NCBI GenBank assembly: GCA_965229645.1
Contig: OZ245893.1
Location: forward strand, 62,001-126,000
Source of the DNA: CAXQZM01 sp965229645
GTDB taxonomy: Bacteria > Pseudomonadota > Alphaproteobacteria > UBA7985
Direction of reading: 5' to 3'
DNA length: 64,000 bases
Numbering within the stretch: the first letter of the stretch is position 1; the number at the start of each line of letters is the position of its first letter. The notes under the pieces were generated by a model that was given only the letters and a program-made list of their open reading frames with translations, was not told the origin of the DNA and ran no database searches. Positions 44,452 to 52,942 of the stretch are shown here, in pieces. The position numbers and the translations under genes are program-made.

Positions 44452-45831
44452 GTGGAGCCGATTCAACTCGTTCTGATTCTGTGCCTTGTCCTGCTGGTGC
44501 TGGTGTTTTTGGGCATGCGGGTGGCCTTTGCGGCGGCCCTGGTCGGGCTCGTGGGGCTGACGCTGCACTTTGCCGTCATCAAGGATAAGGGGTTTGTCGA
44601 TGGGCTGCAGCGCGCCGTCGCAATCGCGGGGCTCACGCCCCATTCAAAGCTCGCCAGCCGCGAGTTGGCGCTGATCCCCACTTTTGTCGTCATCGGGTTT
44701 TTAGCCTACTACGCGGGCCTGACCAAGGCTTTGTTTGAGGTCGCCAAGCGCTGGCTCGGTTGGTTGCCAGGCGGCTTGGGCCTTTCGACCATTTTTGCAA
44801 CGGCGGGCTTTGCCGCGGTCTCGGGTGCCAGCGTCGCGACTTCGGCGGTCTTTGCCCGCATCGCCATTCCCGACATGCTCAAGCTGGGCTACGATAAGCG
44901 GTTCGCTGCAGGCGTTGTCGCGGCGGGCGGCACTTTGGCCAGCCTGATTCCCCCATCGGCCATTTTGGTCGTCTACGCCATCATTACCGAAACCAGCGTG
45001 GGCAAGTTATTGATCGCTGGGTTCTTGCCCGGCCTGATCTCGGCCTTGATCTACGCGGGCTTGATCATAGGGCAGGCGCGGTTGCGCCCCAACTTGGGAC
45101 CGACCGTCACGGGCTTCACCTGGCGACAGCGATTTGAAAGTCTGCCTGGGACGTTGCCAATCTTGTTTGTGGTCTTTGCCATTGTATTTTCCATCGCGAC
45201 AGGATGGGCAACCCCGACGGAGGCGGGCGCCGTCGGCGCCTTCGTCGTGCTGATCGTCGCCCTGTTTCAGGGCATGCGCTGGGGGCAATTGCGGCAAGCC
45301 TTGATGGAGGCGGCGAAACTTTCCGCCATGATCTTTGCCATGATCTGGGGCGTCCTGATTTTCGTTCGATTCTTGGGCTTTGCGCAGGTCCCCAGCTTTT
45401 TGGAAACGTGGGTTCTGTCGCTGGATCAGCCCGCCATCGTGATCCTGCTGGTCATTTTGGGCATCTATATCGTCCTGGGCATGTTCATGGACGCCATCGG
45501 CATGATGATCTTAACGCTGCCCTTCGCCTTTCCCATCGTCATGGCCATCAACGGCGGCGAAGGGGTCAGCGCGGGGCAGTCAGTCTTTGGCATGTCGGGC
45601 GAGCATACGGCCTTATGGTTTGGAATCCTGGTGGTCAAAATGGCCGAACTTTGCCTGATCACACCCCCCATCGGCCTCAACTGCTTCGTCGTCGCGGGGG
45701 TGCGGCCCGAACTCAGCGTTCAAGATGTCTTTCGCGGCGCGTCGCCTTTCTTCATCGCCGATGTCCTCACCGTGATCGTTCTGATCGCCTTCCCAGGAAT
45801 CGTCCTGTTCTTGCCACGGCTGCTCAGCTAA
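44452..45831 (+). CDS. TRAP transporter large permease (DctM-like)
   Basis: A 459-residue sodium-coupled transport subunit with about twelve helices. GTG at 44452 is taken as start because AGGGGAT lies before it and it opens on the first helix; an in-frame ATG at 44374 lies inside the small-permease gene. Family motifs: TAGFAAVSGASVATSAVFARIAIPDM, AGGTLASLIPPSAILVVYA, ATPTEAGAVGAF and ITPPIGLNCFVVAGV. It is the last gene of the TRAP operon and is convergent with the MttB-like gene. Confidence 0.9.
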   Translation: MEPIQLVLILCLVLLVLVFLGMRVAFAAALVGLVGLTLHFAVIKDKGFVDGLQRAVAIAGLTPHSKLASRELALIPTFVVIGFLAYYAGLTKALFEVAKRWLGWLPGGLGLSTIFATAGFAAVSGASVATSAVFARIAIPDMLKLGYDKRFAAGVVAAGGTLASLIPPSAILVVYAIITETSVGKLLIAGFLPGLISALIYAGLIIGQARLRPNLGPTVTGFTWRQRFESLPGTLPILFVVFAIVFSIATGWATPTEAGAVGAFVVLIVALFQGMRWGQLRQALMEAAKLSAMIFAMIWGVLIFVRFLGFAQVPSFLETWVLSLDQPAIVILLVILGIYIVLGMFMDAIGMMILTLPFAFPIVMAINGGEGVSAGQSVFGMSGEHTALWFGILVVKMAELCLITPPIGLNCFVVAGVRPELSVQDVFRGASPFFIADVLTVIVLIAFPGIVLFLPRLLS

Positions 45832-45870
45832 ATTTGCGATAGGCCAAGAACCAGAGGCTTGGCGATTACC

Positions 45871-47430
45871 TTAGCTCGATGCCCCAAGGTCGAGCTTTAT
45901 TGGGAATTCCTCGCGCACCTTCGCGTCCATGTCGGCAAAGTAGTTGGGGTGATGGGTGGCGAGAATGTGGTTGGACTTTTCGGTGGCCTGCTGCATCAAG
46001 TCGGGTTTGCCGTCGTTTTCCCAGGTATCGGTGCGGTCGCGATTGAGAAGTTCGGGGTAGACAAATTCCGTATTCATGTAGGTTAAGGTATGGGGATTGC
46101 CGAGGAAGTGCCCAGGGTCGACGGCGCATTCGTGGATCACGTCCACGGCCAGGGTGTCGTCGGTGACTTCAATGCCGCGCAAGGTCCTTAGCAAGATGCC
46201 GCCCAGTTCGTTGTCGATCACCATGCTTTCAAAACTGCATCCCATCAAGCTGCCTAGCATGCCGCCAAATTCGCACAGCCGATTGCCGCCCGCATGGGCC
46301 GCGAGGGCGAAGGTGAGGGCCTTTTCGATGCCGTACTGCGCGTCGGGTAATTTGGCGTCGGTCATGCCGCAGCCAACCGACGTGGGCAAATTGTAAAACT
46401 GCCCCATTTGAATGGCCGCAGCGGAAATCAGCGCCTGTTCCCCCGACCCGCCGGTAAAGGAACCGCTGCGCAAATCGGTGATAAAAGGCCAGGCGGCAAA
46501 GTTGATCGGCGTTCCAGGGTTGATCAGATTGACGATCACGACGCAGGCCAAAGTTTCGGCGACGGTTTGGGCCAAGGTGCCCGCCAACGTTGCGGGGGCC
46601 GTCGCCCCAGCCTGGGGGGGGATCGCTAAGTCCACGCACAGGCCCAGCTTGGCCGTATCGATCATGATCTCTAGATTTTCCTGACCAAACCGCAACGGCG
46701 AGACGATGGGGCAGCCGCCGAAAATGACCGAGGGCTTTTTCAAGAACGTTCCCTCGCCGCCCGAGGCCAAATCGAACAGGCGGATGGCGTGGGGGATATG
46801 GCTGCGATCCCGAAAGCTGACGCAGGCGGGTTTTTGGCTGCCCGCCAGAATGGCGTAGAGCATGTTCATATCGTGCGCAAAGGCGCTTGGAACATCGGTC
46901 GCCAATACGGTGTCCCCCAGCATGTGAATGTTGTCCAGCCGATCGACCAATCGGGTAAAGTCGTAGATGTCGCGCAAGGTCGAAGGGCGGTAAGACTTGG
47001 TCGCGGAGTCGTAAGTGGTCACCGCGGTCCCCGAATTGGCGAAATAGACGCTTTTGCCCGTAATATGCATGTCATCGATGCCAGCGCGGTCGCCGCGCCC
47101 ATAAACCATGAATTCGCTGGCGGTCTTGACCAGCACATCTTCGACCAACCCACGGGGAAAGCAGAGCCGACCATGGGCGTTGACTTCCGCGCCCTTGTCG
47201 AGCACGAGGGCATCCAGCTCAGGCGTGCTATCGCCAAGGCCCGTTCGCGCCAAAATATCGAGCGCCGCCTTATGAATCTTGGTTATGTCGCGGGGGCTTA
47301 GGGGCTGATAAGCGCCGCCTTTGAGGCCTGCATAAATCGCCTCGCTGCCCGTGCTGGCAACGCGCGCCGCCTTGCGCGCGCGTCGCCCGCGTCTGCCGCC
47401 ACCAGGGGAGAGGACTTCATCGAGTGACAT
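45871..47430 (-). CDS. MttB-family (non-pyrrolysine) methyltransferase-like protein
   Basis: A 519-residue protein of the trimethylamine methyltransferase superfamily. The frame has no internal TAG, so it is a non-pyrrolysine member, like glycine betaine:corrinoid methyltransferases. YFANSGTAVTTYDSATKSYRPST, FIGG-type GGCPIVSPLRF, TPINFAAWPFITDLRSGSF and IHECAVDPGHFLGNPHT are family segments. The start at 47430 is chosen over an in-frame ATG 26 codons upstream, which would run into the gene ahead. It lies 20 bases after the TMADH-like gene and ends the methylated-amine operon. No corrinoid protein gene is in the window, so its methyl acceptor is unknown. Confidence 0.85.
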   Translation of the reverse strand: MSLDEVLSPGGGRRGRRARKAARVASTGSEAIYAGLKGGAYQPLSPRDITKIHKAALDILARTGLGDSTPELDALVLDKGAEVNAHGRLCFPRGLVEDVLVKTASEFMVYGRGDRAGIDDMHITGKSVYFANSGTAVTTYDSATKSYRPSTLRDIYDFTRLVDRLDNIHMLGDTVLATDVPSAFAHDMNMLYAILAGSQKPACVSFRDRSHIPHAIRLFDLASGGEGTFLKKPSVIFGGCPIVSPLRFGQENLEIMIDTAKLGLCVDLAIPPQAGATAPATLAGTLAQTVAETLACVVIVNLINPGTPINFAAWPFITDLRSGSFTGGSGEQALISAAAIQMGQFYNLPTSVGCGMTDAKLPDAQYGIEKALTFALAAHAGGNRLCEFGGMLGSLMGCSFESMVIDNELGGILLRTLRGIEVTDDTLAVDVIHECAVDPGHFLGNPHTLTYMNTEFVYPELLNRDRTDTWENDGKPDLMQQATEKSNHILATHHPNYFADMDAKVREEFPIKLDLGASS

Positions 47431-47450
47431 GGGCGGCTGCTTTCTTGGTT

Positions 47451-49532
47451 TTAACTGGGGAGGCGCGTGTGGGCCGAGATGATGTGGGTCATTTCTCGAT
47501 GGAACCACTCGGCGTCCCGATCCGCTGCGGGACGCTCAAAATTGCGGGCGGCGAGATGGCCCGACCACACGGCGTCGGCGATCAAGCCAGGCATGGCGGC
47601 ATCGCCGATCAACTCCAGCGTTTTGATGCCTTGGTGACTTTTCAAAGCCTCGTAGAGCGCTGTTTCCCGCACTCGCTCGGTCACCAGGACCGCGGTCGCC
47701 ATGGCGATCGGGGTTGACCTATTCGTGAAAGTACAGGCGATCTCGGCGCGATCGGCGCCGACACGGGCCAAGCGCTGGTTGCAATAAATCTGCACGCCGC
47801 TGTCGATGAGGGCGGCCTGAATCCTATGCTGTTCCAGCGTCAGTTCGGTGAAGGGCGCGACGAGGGAGGCAGGGGTGACGAACAGGACGGGATAGCCCGC
47901 ATCGGCCAGCATTTGGGCGATTAGGCTGCCCATATAGGCCTGATCGTCGTCGTAGACCAAGACGGGGCCCGCCGTCGGGCGTTGACCGTCCATGATCGCA
48001 TCGGGCGTCAAAATCGCGGCGTCGGCCTCAAGGCGTGGCGGGGTGCGCAAGCCAGAACGTCCCACGCCATCGGCGCGCCAATGCGACCCCGTCGCGATGA
48101 AAATATGGGGAATCTTCAGGTCGGTAACCGTCTGCGGGTCCATCGGGCTTTGGGTGAAGATCTCGACGTTGCCGCGTTGCTGGAGTTGATAGAGGCGATA
48201 GTCTGCGACGCGCTTCCACATTGACAAGCCTGGTAAGGCACCCTCCCGATACACCCGCCCGCCTAGGTGCGCGGACGCTTCCGCTAAGGTGACGCGGTAG
48301 TCGCGTTGGGCCAAGGCCAAGGCGCATTCGAGGCCTGCGGGACCCGCCCCAATGACCAGAACTTGCTGGTCCGACATCTTGGACGGAATGCGCTCTGGGT
48401 GCCAGCCCCGACGCCATTCTTCGCCCATGGTTGGATTTTGGGTGCAGCGGATGGGAACCCCAAGCGAATCTGCGGAAACGCAAATGTTGCAGCCGATGCA
48501 CTCGCGAATATCCTCAAGACGGCCATGCTGGATCTTATGGGGCAAGAACGGATCCGCGATGGAGGGACGCGCCGCGCCGATCAAGTCCACCAAGCCCTGC
48601 CTGACCCTGGCGACCATGCGATCGGGCGAGGTCAGGCGGCCGACCGCTACGACGGGCTTGCTTGTGACCTGCTTTACAAAACGGATATAGTCATCTTGAT
48701 AGCCTTCCTCAGGTTGAAAGCGCGATGTCACGCTGTCGTTCGACCAATCGCAGACATTGACGTCCCATAGGTCGGGCAATTCGGCCAGGGCCTCAACGAC
48801 GGCGCGGCCTTCCTCGGCGGCTTGCATGCCATCGGCCCCCAACATTTCGTCCACGGCGAAGCGGAAGGCCACGGCGCAGTCGCCCCCGACCGCCTCGTGC
48901 GTGTCCTCAATCAGTTCGCGCGTTAGGCGCAGACGGTTTTCTAGGGATCCGCCATACTCGTCGCTTCGCTGGTTCAAATGCGGCAGCAAGAACTGCTGCG
49001 CCAGCGTCATGCCGTGGCCCGCGTAAACATAGATCAGGTCGAACCCCGCCTCGCGGGCGCGGAGCGCGGCCTGGCGGTGCCAGCGCCGCAAGTTGGCTAT
49101 TTCCTGTCGATCGGCCGCCCGCGCTTGCTTGGGGTACGCCGCCGCAATCGACATGTCCGAGGGGGCCAGCAAAGGCGCACGCGAAAAGTGATTTTGCGCA
49201 TGAACGCCGTTGTGCGCCAGCTGGACGGCGGCGAGCGCCCCGTGTGCATGCACCGCGTCGGTCATGAGGCGCAAGGCTGGGATATCCCGATGATCCCAGA
49301 GGCGATTTTCAGGGTAGGGCGATAGGTCCGAGGTCGGGTGAATTTCCGTTTCCTGGGTCGAAACGACGGCCCATCCCCCCTCGGCCTTCATGGCGCGCAT
49401 CGCGGCTTCGGCTTGGGGCCGCAAATACCCCAGGCCGTCGCAATGGGGGACTTGGTAGAACCGGTTGCGCGCCTTTACAGGGCCAATCGCCACGGGTTCG
49501 AACAAGATCGCATAAGGGTTCGGGGTGGACAT
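47451..49532 (-). CDS. TMADH-like flavoprotein demethylase
   Basis: A 693-residue iron-sulfur flavoprotein of the trimethylamine dehydrogenase/N-methylproline demethylase group. An FMN barrel covers residues 1-~340, with RNRFYQVPHC giving Cys31, the equivalent of the Cys that holds FMN covalently in TMADH. Cys345, Cys348, Cys351 and Cys363 (CIGCNIC...C) bind the 4Fe-4S cluster. An FAD/NAD-like domain follows from about residue 390 (LVIGAGPAGLECALAL). By my recollection of TMADH, the substrate bowl Tyr60 and Trp355 correspond to Glu61 and Asp355 here, so trimethylamine is unlikely; a methylated amino acid or betaine is more likely. It sits between a Pot-type SBP gene and the MttB-like gene. 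Confidence 0.85.
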   Translation of the reverse strand: MSTPNPYAILFEPVAIGPVKARNRFYQVPHCDGLGYLRPQAEAAMRAMKAEGGWAVVSTQETEIHPTSDLSPYPENRLWDHRDIPALRLMTDAVHAHGALAAVQLAHNGVHAQNHFSRAPLLAPSDMSIAAAYPKQARAADRQEIANLRRWHRQAALRAREAGFDLIYVYAGHGMTLAQQFLLPHLNQRSDEYGGSLENRLRLTRELIEDTHEAVGGDCAVAFRFAVDEMLGADGMQAAEEGRAVVEALAELPDLWDVNVCDWSNDSVTSRFQPEEGYQDDYIRFVKQVTSKPVVAVGRLTSPDRMVARVRQGLVDLIGAARPSIADPFLPHKIQHGRLEDIRECIGCNICVSADSLGVPIRCTQNPTMGEEWRRGWHPERIPSKMSDQQVLVIGAGPAGLECALALAQRDYRVTLAEASAHLGGRVYREGALPGLSMWKRVADYRLYQLQQRGNVEIFTQSPMDPQTVTDLKIPHIFIATGSHWRADGVGRSGLRTPPRLEADAAILTPDAIMDGQRPTAGPVLVYDDDQAYMGSLIAQMLADAGYPVLFVTPASLVAPFTELTLEQHRIQAALIDSGVQIYCNQRLARVGADRAEIACTFTNRSTPIAMATAVLVTERVRETALYEALKSHQGIKTLELIGDAAMPGLIADAVWSGHLAARNFERPAADRDAEWFHREMTHIISAHTRLPS

Positions 49533-49592
49533 GCGAGGATACGCCGATCATCCGACGGTCTGTTGGTGAGGCGGTTGCGAACGCGCGGCCGG

Positions 49593-49627
49593 GGCAGGGG
49601 GCTGGACCGCAGGTCCATCCCCCTGCC
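49593..49627 (-). terminator. Long hairpin after the Pot-type SBP gene
   Basis: GGCAGGGGG pairs with CCCCCTGCC outside, and TGGACC with GGTCCA inside, around a 3-base loop, giving about 15 pairs with one mismatch. It lies about 65 bases after the SBP stop and 60 before the flavoprotein start. It has no T-run, so it is more likely a 3' stabiliser or Rho-linked site than a simple terminator. Confidence 0.65.
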
Positions 49628-49693
49628 TTATGCCATTGAACGGGGTTTTAAGTTTCCTGGTCAAGTTTCAGATCAACTTGACTGGAGTGGGTT

Positions 49694-50764
49694 TTAGAAA
49701 CCAGCTTTGATCCGTTCAAACTCTTGCAACATGCGGCTTTCGAGTTCGGGTTCCACCGCGTCGAAGAACAGCGACCCTTCGAAGAAGGCTTCGGGATCGT
49801 CAAAGCCGTAAGCCTTGATGATTTCCTGGTCCGATATGGGGAACGCCTCGGCATTTGCGTGCGGATAGCCCCAACTCTCGATGATATACTTACCGCTAGT
49901 AGGCTCGGACAGCGCGTTTAGGAGATCATAGACTTGGTCCACCGGGGCGGTCGAACTGGTCAGGTGGACGTAGCCGCAAACCCAGGTCGAAATTCCCTTG
50001 TCAACGTCCCGCATCATGGCTGCGGGGGTGCCATTCCAAATCAAGTTCAACTCCGACTGGTTCCAAGCCCATCCCATTTCGACTTCGCCGCTGGCCATCG
50101 CCTGATCAAGCTGACCCGCGTCGGACCAGTAAAAGCGAACGCTGGGGTGGACGGCGCGCAGAAAATCGGCCGCTTCCTTGAATTGCGCCTCGCTCAGGTT
50201 GGTATAGTCCGCACCGTTGCCCGTCGCTAGGGCTGCCAAGGCGAAGGCGGAAATGGCCCCATCGGGCAGGGCGATTTTTCCCTCGTACGCTGGATCGGTC
50301 AAGAGTTGCAGCGAGATGTCTTGTTCGCTGATTTTGTCGGTGCGGTAGATCAGCCCCGTATTGCCCCATTCAAAGGGCATCATCCAAACCTGATCGTCAA
50401 AGACGATGCCATCCACGTCCTTGATTTGCGGCAGCAGGGCGTCCCAATTTGTGAGTTTGGTCGCGTCCAGGGGTTGGATCAGGTCTGCAGCGGCCCATTT
50501 GCGCACCGCATCCGAACAGGGGTGCGCCAGATCGGCCGCAAACCCAGACTGGAGCTTTGTGAAGGCTTCGTCAACACTGCCAAAAAACGTATAGGACGGA
50601 GTGCCGCCGTGGGCCTCAACGTAGGCGTTGAAAAACCCAGAGTCTTCGTACCCTGACCAGTCAAATACGCTGACGTCACTCGCCTCCGCGAGGGCGCGGC
50701 CCGCCAGTCCAACCTGGCTGGACAGGATTGTGAGCCCGATCAGGGCTGTTCCTTTGATGTGCAT
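49694..50764 (-). CDS. Pot-type ABC transporter substrate-binding protein
   Basis: A 356-residue periplasmic protein of the PotD/PotF class, with a signal peptide (cleavage near AGRALAEA). VSVFDWSGYEDSGFFNAYVEAHGG and MMPFEWGNTGLIYRTDKI are typical. Members bind polyamines, but also betaines, choline and other cations. The neighbouring flavoprotein and methyltransferase suggest a methylated amine or betaine. It follows the ATPase gene by 24 bases in a minus-strand operon whose two permeases lie further upstream. Confidence 0.88.
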   Translation of the reverse strand: MHIKGTALIGLTILSSQVGLAGRALAEASDVSVFDWSGYEDSGFFNAYVEAHGGTPSYTFFGSVDEAFTKLQSGFAADLAHPCSDAVRKWAAADLIQPLDATKLTNWDALLPQIKDVDGIVFDDQVWMMPFEWGNTGLIYRTDKISEQDISLQLLTDPAYEGKIALPDGAISAFALAALATGNGADYTNLSEAQFKEAADFLRAVHPSVRFYWSDAGQLDQAMASGEVEMGWAWNQSELNLIWNGTPAAMMRDVDKGISTWVCGYVHLTSSTAPVDQVYDLLNALSEPTSGKYIIESWGYPHANAEAFPISDQEIIKAYGFDDPEAFFEGSLFFDAVEPELESRMLQEFERIKAGF

Positions 50765-50788
50765 GAATTTGTCTCCCTATGCTAAAAA

Positions 50789-51937
50789 TCACGCCTCGGC
50801 CGTGCCGAGTTCGATGACCGATGTCGCCTGAACGCCCAGCCAAACAGACTCCCCCGCTTGGAAATCAGCGGTATGGAAGTAATTGGGCACCGACACACTG
50901 ATCGGCTCCTGTCCTTCTTTGACGACGAGGTGGTAGTAAACGTTTTCGCCATAAAATGCAACGTCGCGAACCCGAGCGCTGATGACGCTGTCGTAAGGTG
51001 TGCCGTTGAAGGACTCGGGTGGGTCTTTCGACACCTCCAGTTGCTCGGGGCGGATGCCGACCAAAACCTGCGCCTTGGGTTGCGATTGGCCCTCACCAGA
51101 TTGGGACTCGGGCGTTTGGGCGTTGGGGTTTCGGGGAACCGTCATGCGGCCAAAGTGTTCGACATCCAAGGTCAAGGTCGTGTCGCTCGCCCCCTGAACG
51201 TCCGCGCGCAGGAAGTTCATGGCGCCGATGAACCCCGCGACCTCGCGGTTGCAGGGGTGCGCGTAGAGCGTTTGCGGTGCATCGACCTGCACTAGGCGGC
51301 CGTCGAACATGACCCCCATGCGATCCGACATGGTCATGGCCTCATACTGATCGTGCGTGACCGTCACGAAGGTGATGCCAAGGGTTTGTTGGAGCCGTCG
51401 CATTTCAAATTGCATCTGCTCGCGCAGTTTTTTGTCGAGGGCGGAGAGCGGTTCGTCCAGTAACAAGACTTTTGGACGCATGATTAGGGCTCGGGCCAAG
51501 GCGACCCGTTGTTGCTGCCCGCCCGACAGTTCCGTGGCACGGCGCCCGTGAAGGCCCTCAAGCGCGACCATCCCCAAGGCCTCATTGACGCGGGTCATAA
51601 GTTGCTGCTTGGTCAGGCCGCGCCCGCGCAGACCGTAGGCCACATTGTCCCCCACATTCAGATGCGGAAAAATCGCGTAGCTCTGAAATACCATATTGGT
51701 CGGGCGATGATTGGCGGGGACGCCCGTCATATCTTGTCCGTCGATGTGAATCCGACCGCTGCTCGGGTCCTGAAACCCCGCGATCATGCGCAGGACGGTG
51801 GTTTTGCCGCATCCCGACGGCCCCAGCAGGCAGAAAAATTCGCCTTCGCGCAACGTCAAGCTGAGGTCCTTGACCGCGTGGAAGGACCCAAAAGTCTTGT
51901 TGACTTGGTCCAATTCGATGAAGGGATTTTGTGACAT
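50789..51937 (-). CDS. Pot-type ABC transporter ATP-binding protein
   Basis: A 382-residue PotA-class ATPase. Walker A GPSGCGKTT, Q-loop MVFQSYAIFPHLNV, signature LSGGQQQR and Walker B VLLLDEPLSALD are all intact. The C-terminal ~140 residues form the TOBE domain of this class, which often has a regulatory role. Unusually, the ~200-bp gap to the upstream permease gene is almost entirely filled by copy C of the five-hairpin element. Confidence 0.92.
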   Translation of the reverse strand: MSQNPFIELDQVNKTFGSFHAVKDLSLTLREGEFFCLLGPSGCGKTTVLRMIAGFQDPSSGRIHIDGQDMTGVPANHRPTNMVFQSYAIFPHLNVGDNVAYGLRGRGLTKQQLMTRVNEALGMVALEGLHGRRATELSGGQQQRVALARALIMRPKVLLLDEPLSALDKKLREQMQFEMRRLQQTLGITFVTVTHDQYEAMTMSDRMGVMFDGRLVQVDAPQTLYAHPCNREVAGFIGAMNFLRADVQGASDTTLTLDVEHFGRMTVPRNPNAQTPESQSGEGQSQPKAQVLVGIRPEQLEVSKDPPESFNGTPYDSVISARVRDVAFYGENVYYHLVVKEGQEPISVSVPNYFHTADFQAGESVWLGVQATSVIELGTAEA

Positions 51938-51962
51938 GATCTTACAAGCCCGCGCGTGTCTT

Positions 51963-52158
51963 ATACCAGCGGCGACCCAGAATAACCCTTATGTTCGCTG
52001 GTATAAGGGCCGCGACTGTGGCCCCCGTAGCGGCCCCGAGAATAGCGCGAAAGCGCCTCGGGGTAAAGCGAAGGCCCCGTCGGAGGCGAAACGCGAAGCG
52101 TTTCTGCCGCGAGACAAAAAATGACAATAAAAGCGTCAACTTTTTTGGCCGTTGGTAT
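51963..52158 (+). repeat. Five-hairpin dispersed element, copy C (inside an operon)
   Basis: A full 196-bp copy between the permease and ATPase genes of the Pot-type operon. Its right end overlaps the permease gene: the last seven codons and the stop of that gene (52136-52158) are element sequence. All five hairpins are present, including the GCGC-GAAA-GCGC stem. Confidence 0.92.
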
Positions 52159-52942
52159 TGGAACGGCGGCGAAAGTATTCGGCAATCAATAGCAGCACGA
52201 CCGACCCCAGCAGCAGTAAGGTCCCCAACGCCAGGGTATTGGGCAGCTTGGCGGGAAAGCGAATTTGACTCCAGATATAGACGGGCAGGGTGGGTTCGCT
52301 GCCTGATAAAAAGAATGCCAAGATAAACTCGTCAAAACTCACGGTGAAGGTGACGAGAAAGCTTGCGGTCAGCCCTGGCGTGATAAGCGGCAGGGTGATG
52401 CGACGAAAGGTCTGCACCGCAGTTGACCCGAGGTCGTAGGCCGCCTCCTCCAGCGACACATCAAAATCGTCGAAGGCCGATTTCAGGATGGAAACTGCGA
52501 AGGGGAGCCCAAGGAAGCTGTGCCCCAAAATCACGGCAAAGCGCGAGGGATTGAGGCCGATCGAGATAAAGAGCACCAGCATGGAAGAGGCGACAATAAT
52601 GCCTGGAACAACCAGGGGCAACATGACCAGTCCTTCGGAAAAACGATGGCCAAAAAATTGATAGCGCGTATAGGCCCGCGCCGCGAACAACCCCATGGCG
52701 GTCGATAGGAAGGCTGCGGCGAGCCCAACAACCAAGCTGTTGACCAGGGCCTGGATCAGCGTTGCCTCCCCCGCCAACTGGCGATACCAATCGAGCGTCC
52801 AGCCCTTGATCGGAAAGGCGACAATGGTGCCAGCGTTGAACGAAAACAGGGGCAAAAAAAGGATCGGCAGATACAAAAACCCCAAGTACGCCCATAAGTA
52901 AGTTTTGAGCGGTGGGACCCTCAACGCAAAACCGCCCGTCAT
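52136..52942 (-). CDS. Pot-type ABC transporter permease 2 (PotC-like)
   Basis: A 268-residue permease with about six helices. The start at 52942 overlaps the upstream permease by 4 bases (ATGA); the frame is open a further 34 codons but that is out-of-frame permease sequence. The EAA loop reads EEAAYDLGSTAVQTFRRI with LPLITPGL. The C-terminal NTNGQKS is encoded by the end of a dispersed repeat element, so the original ending was replaced when the element arrived. PotC proteins are about 260 residues, so function is probably kept. Confidence 0.88.
   Translation of the reverse strand: MTGGFALRVPPLKTYLWAYLGFLYLPILFLPLFSFNAGTIVAFPIKGWTLDWYRQLAGEATLIQALVNSLVVGLAAAFLSTAMGLFAARAYTRYQFFGHRFSEGLVMLPLVVPGIIVASSMLVLFISIGLNPSRFAVILGHSFLGLPFAVSILKSAFDDFDVSLEEAAYDLGSTAVQTFRRITLPLITPGLTASFLVTFTVSFDEFILAFFLSGSEPTLPVYIWSQIRFPAKLPNTLALGTLLLLGSVVLLLIAEYFRRRSNTNGQKS

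Noticed and set aside
45871..47430. Pyrrolysine-containing MttB
   Set aside because: No in-frame TAG occurs in the gene and the stop is TAA, so it is a non-pyrrolysine homologue.
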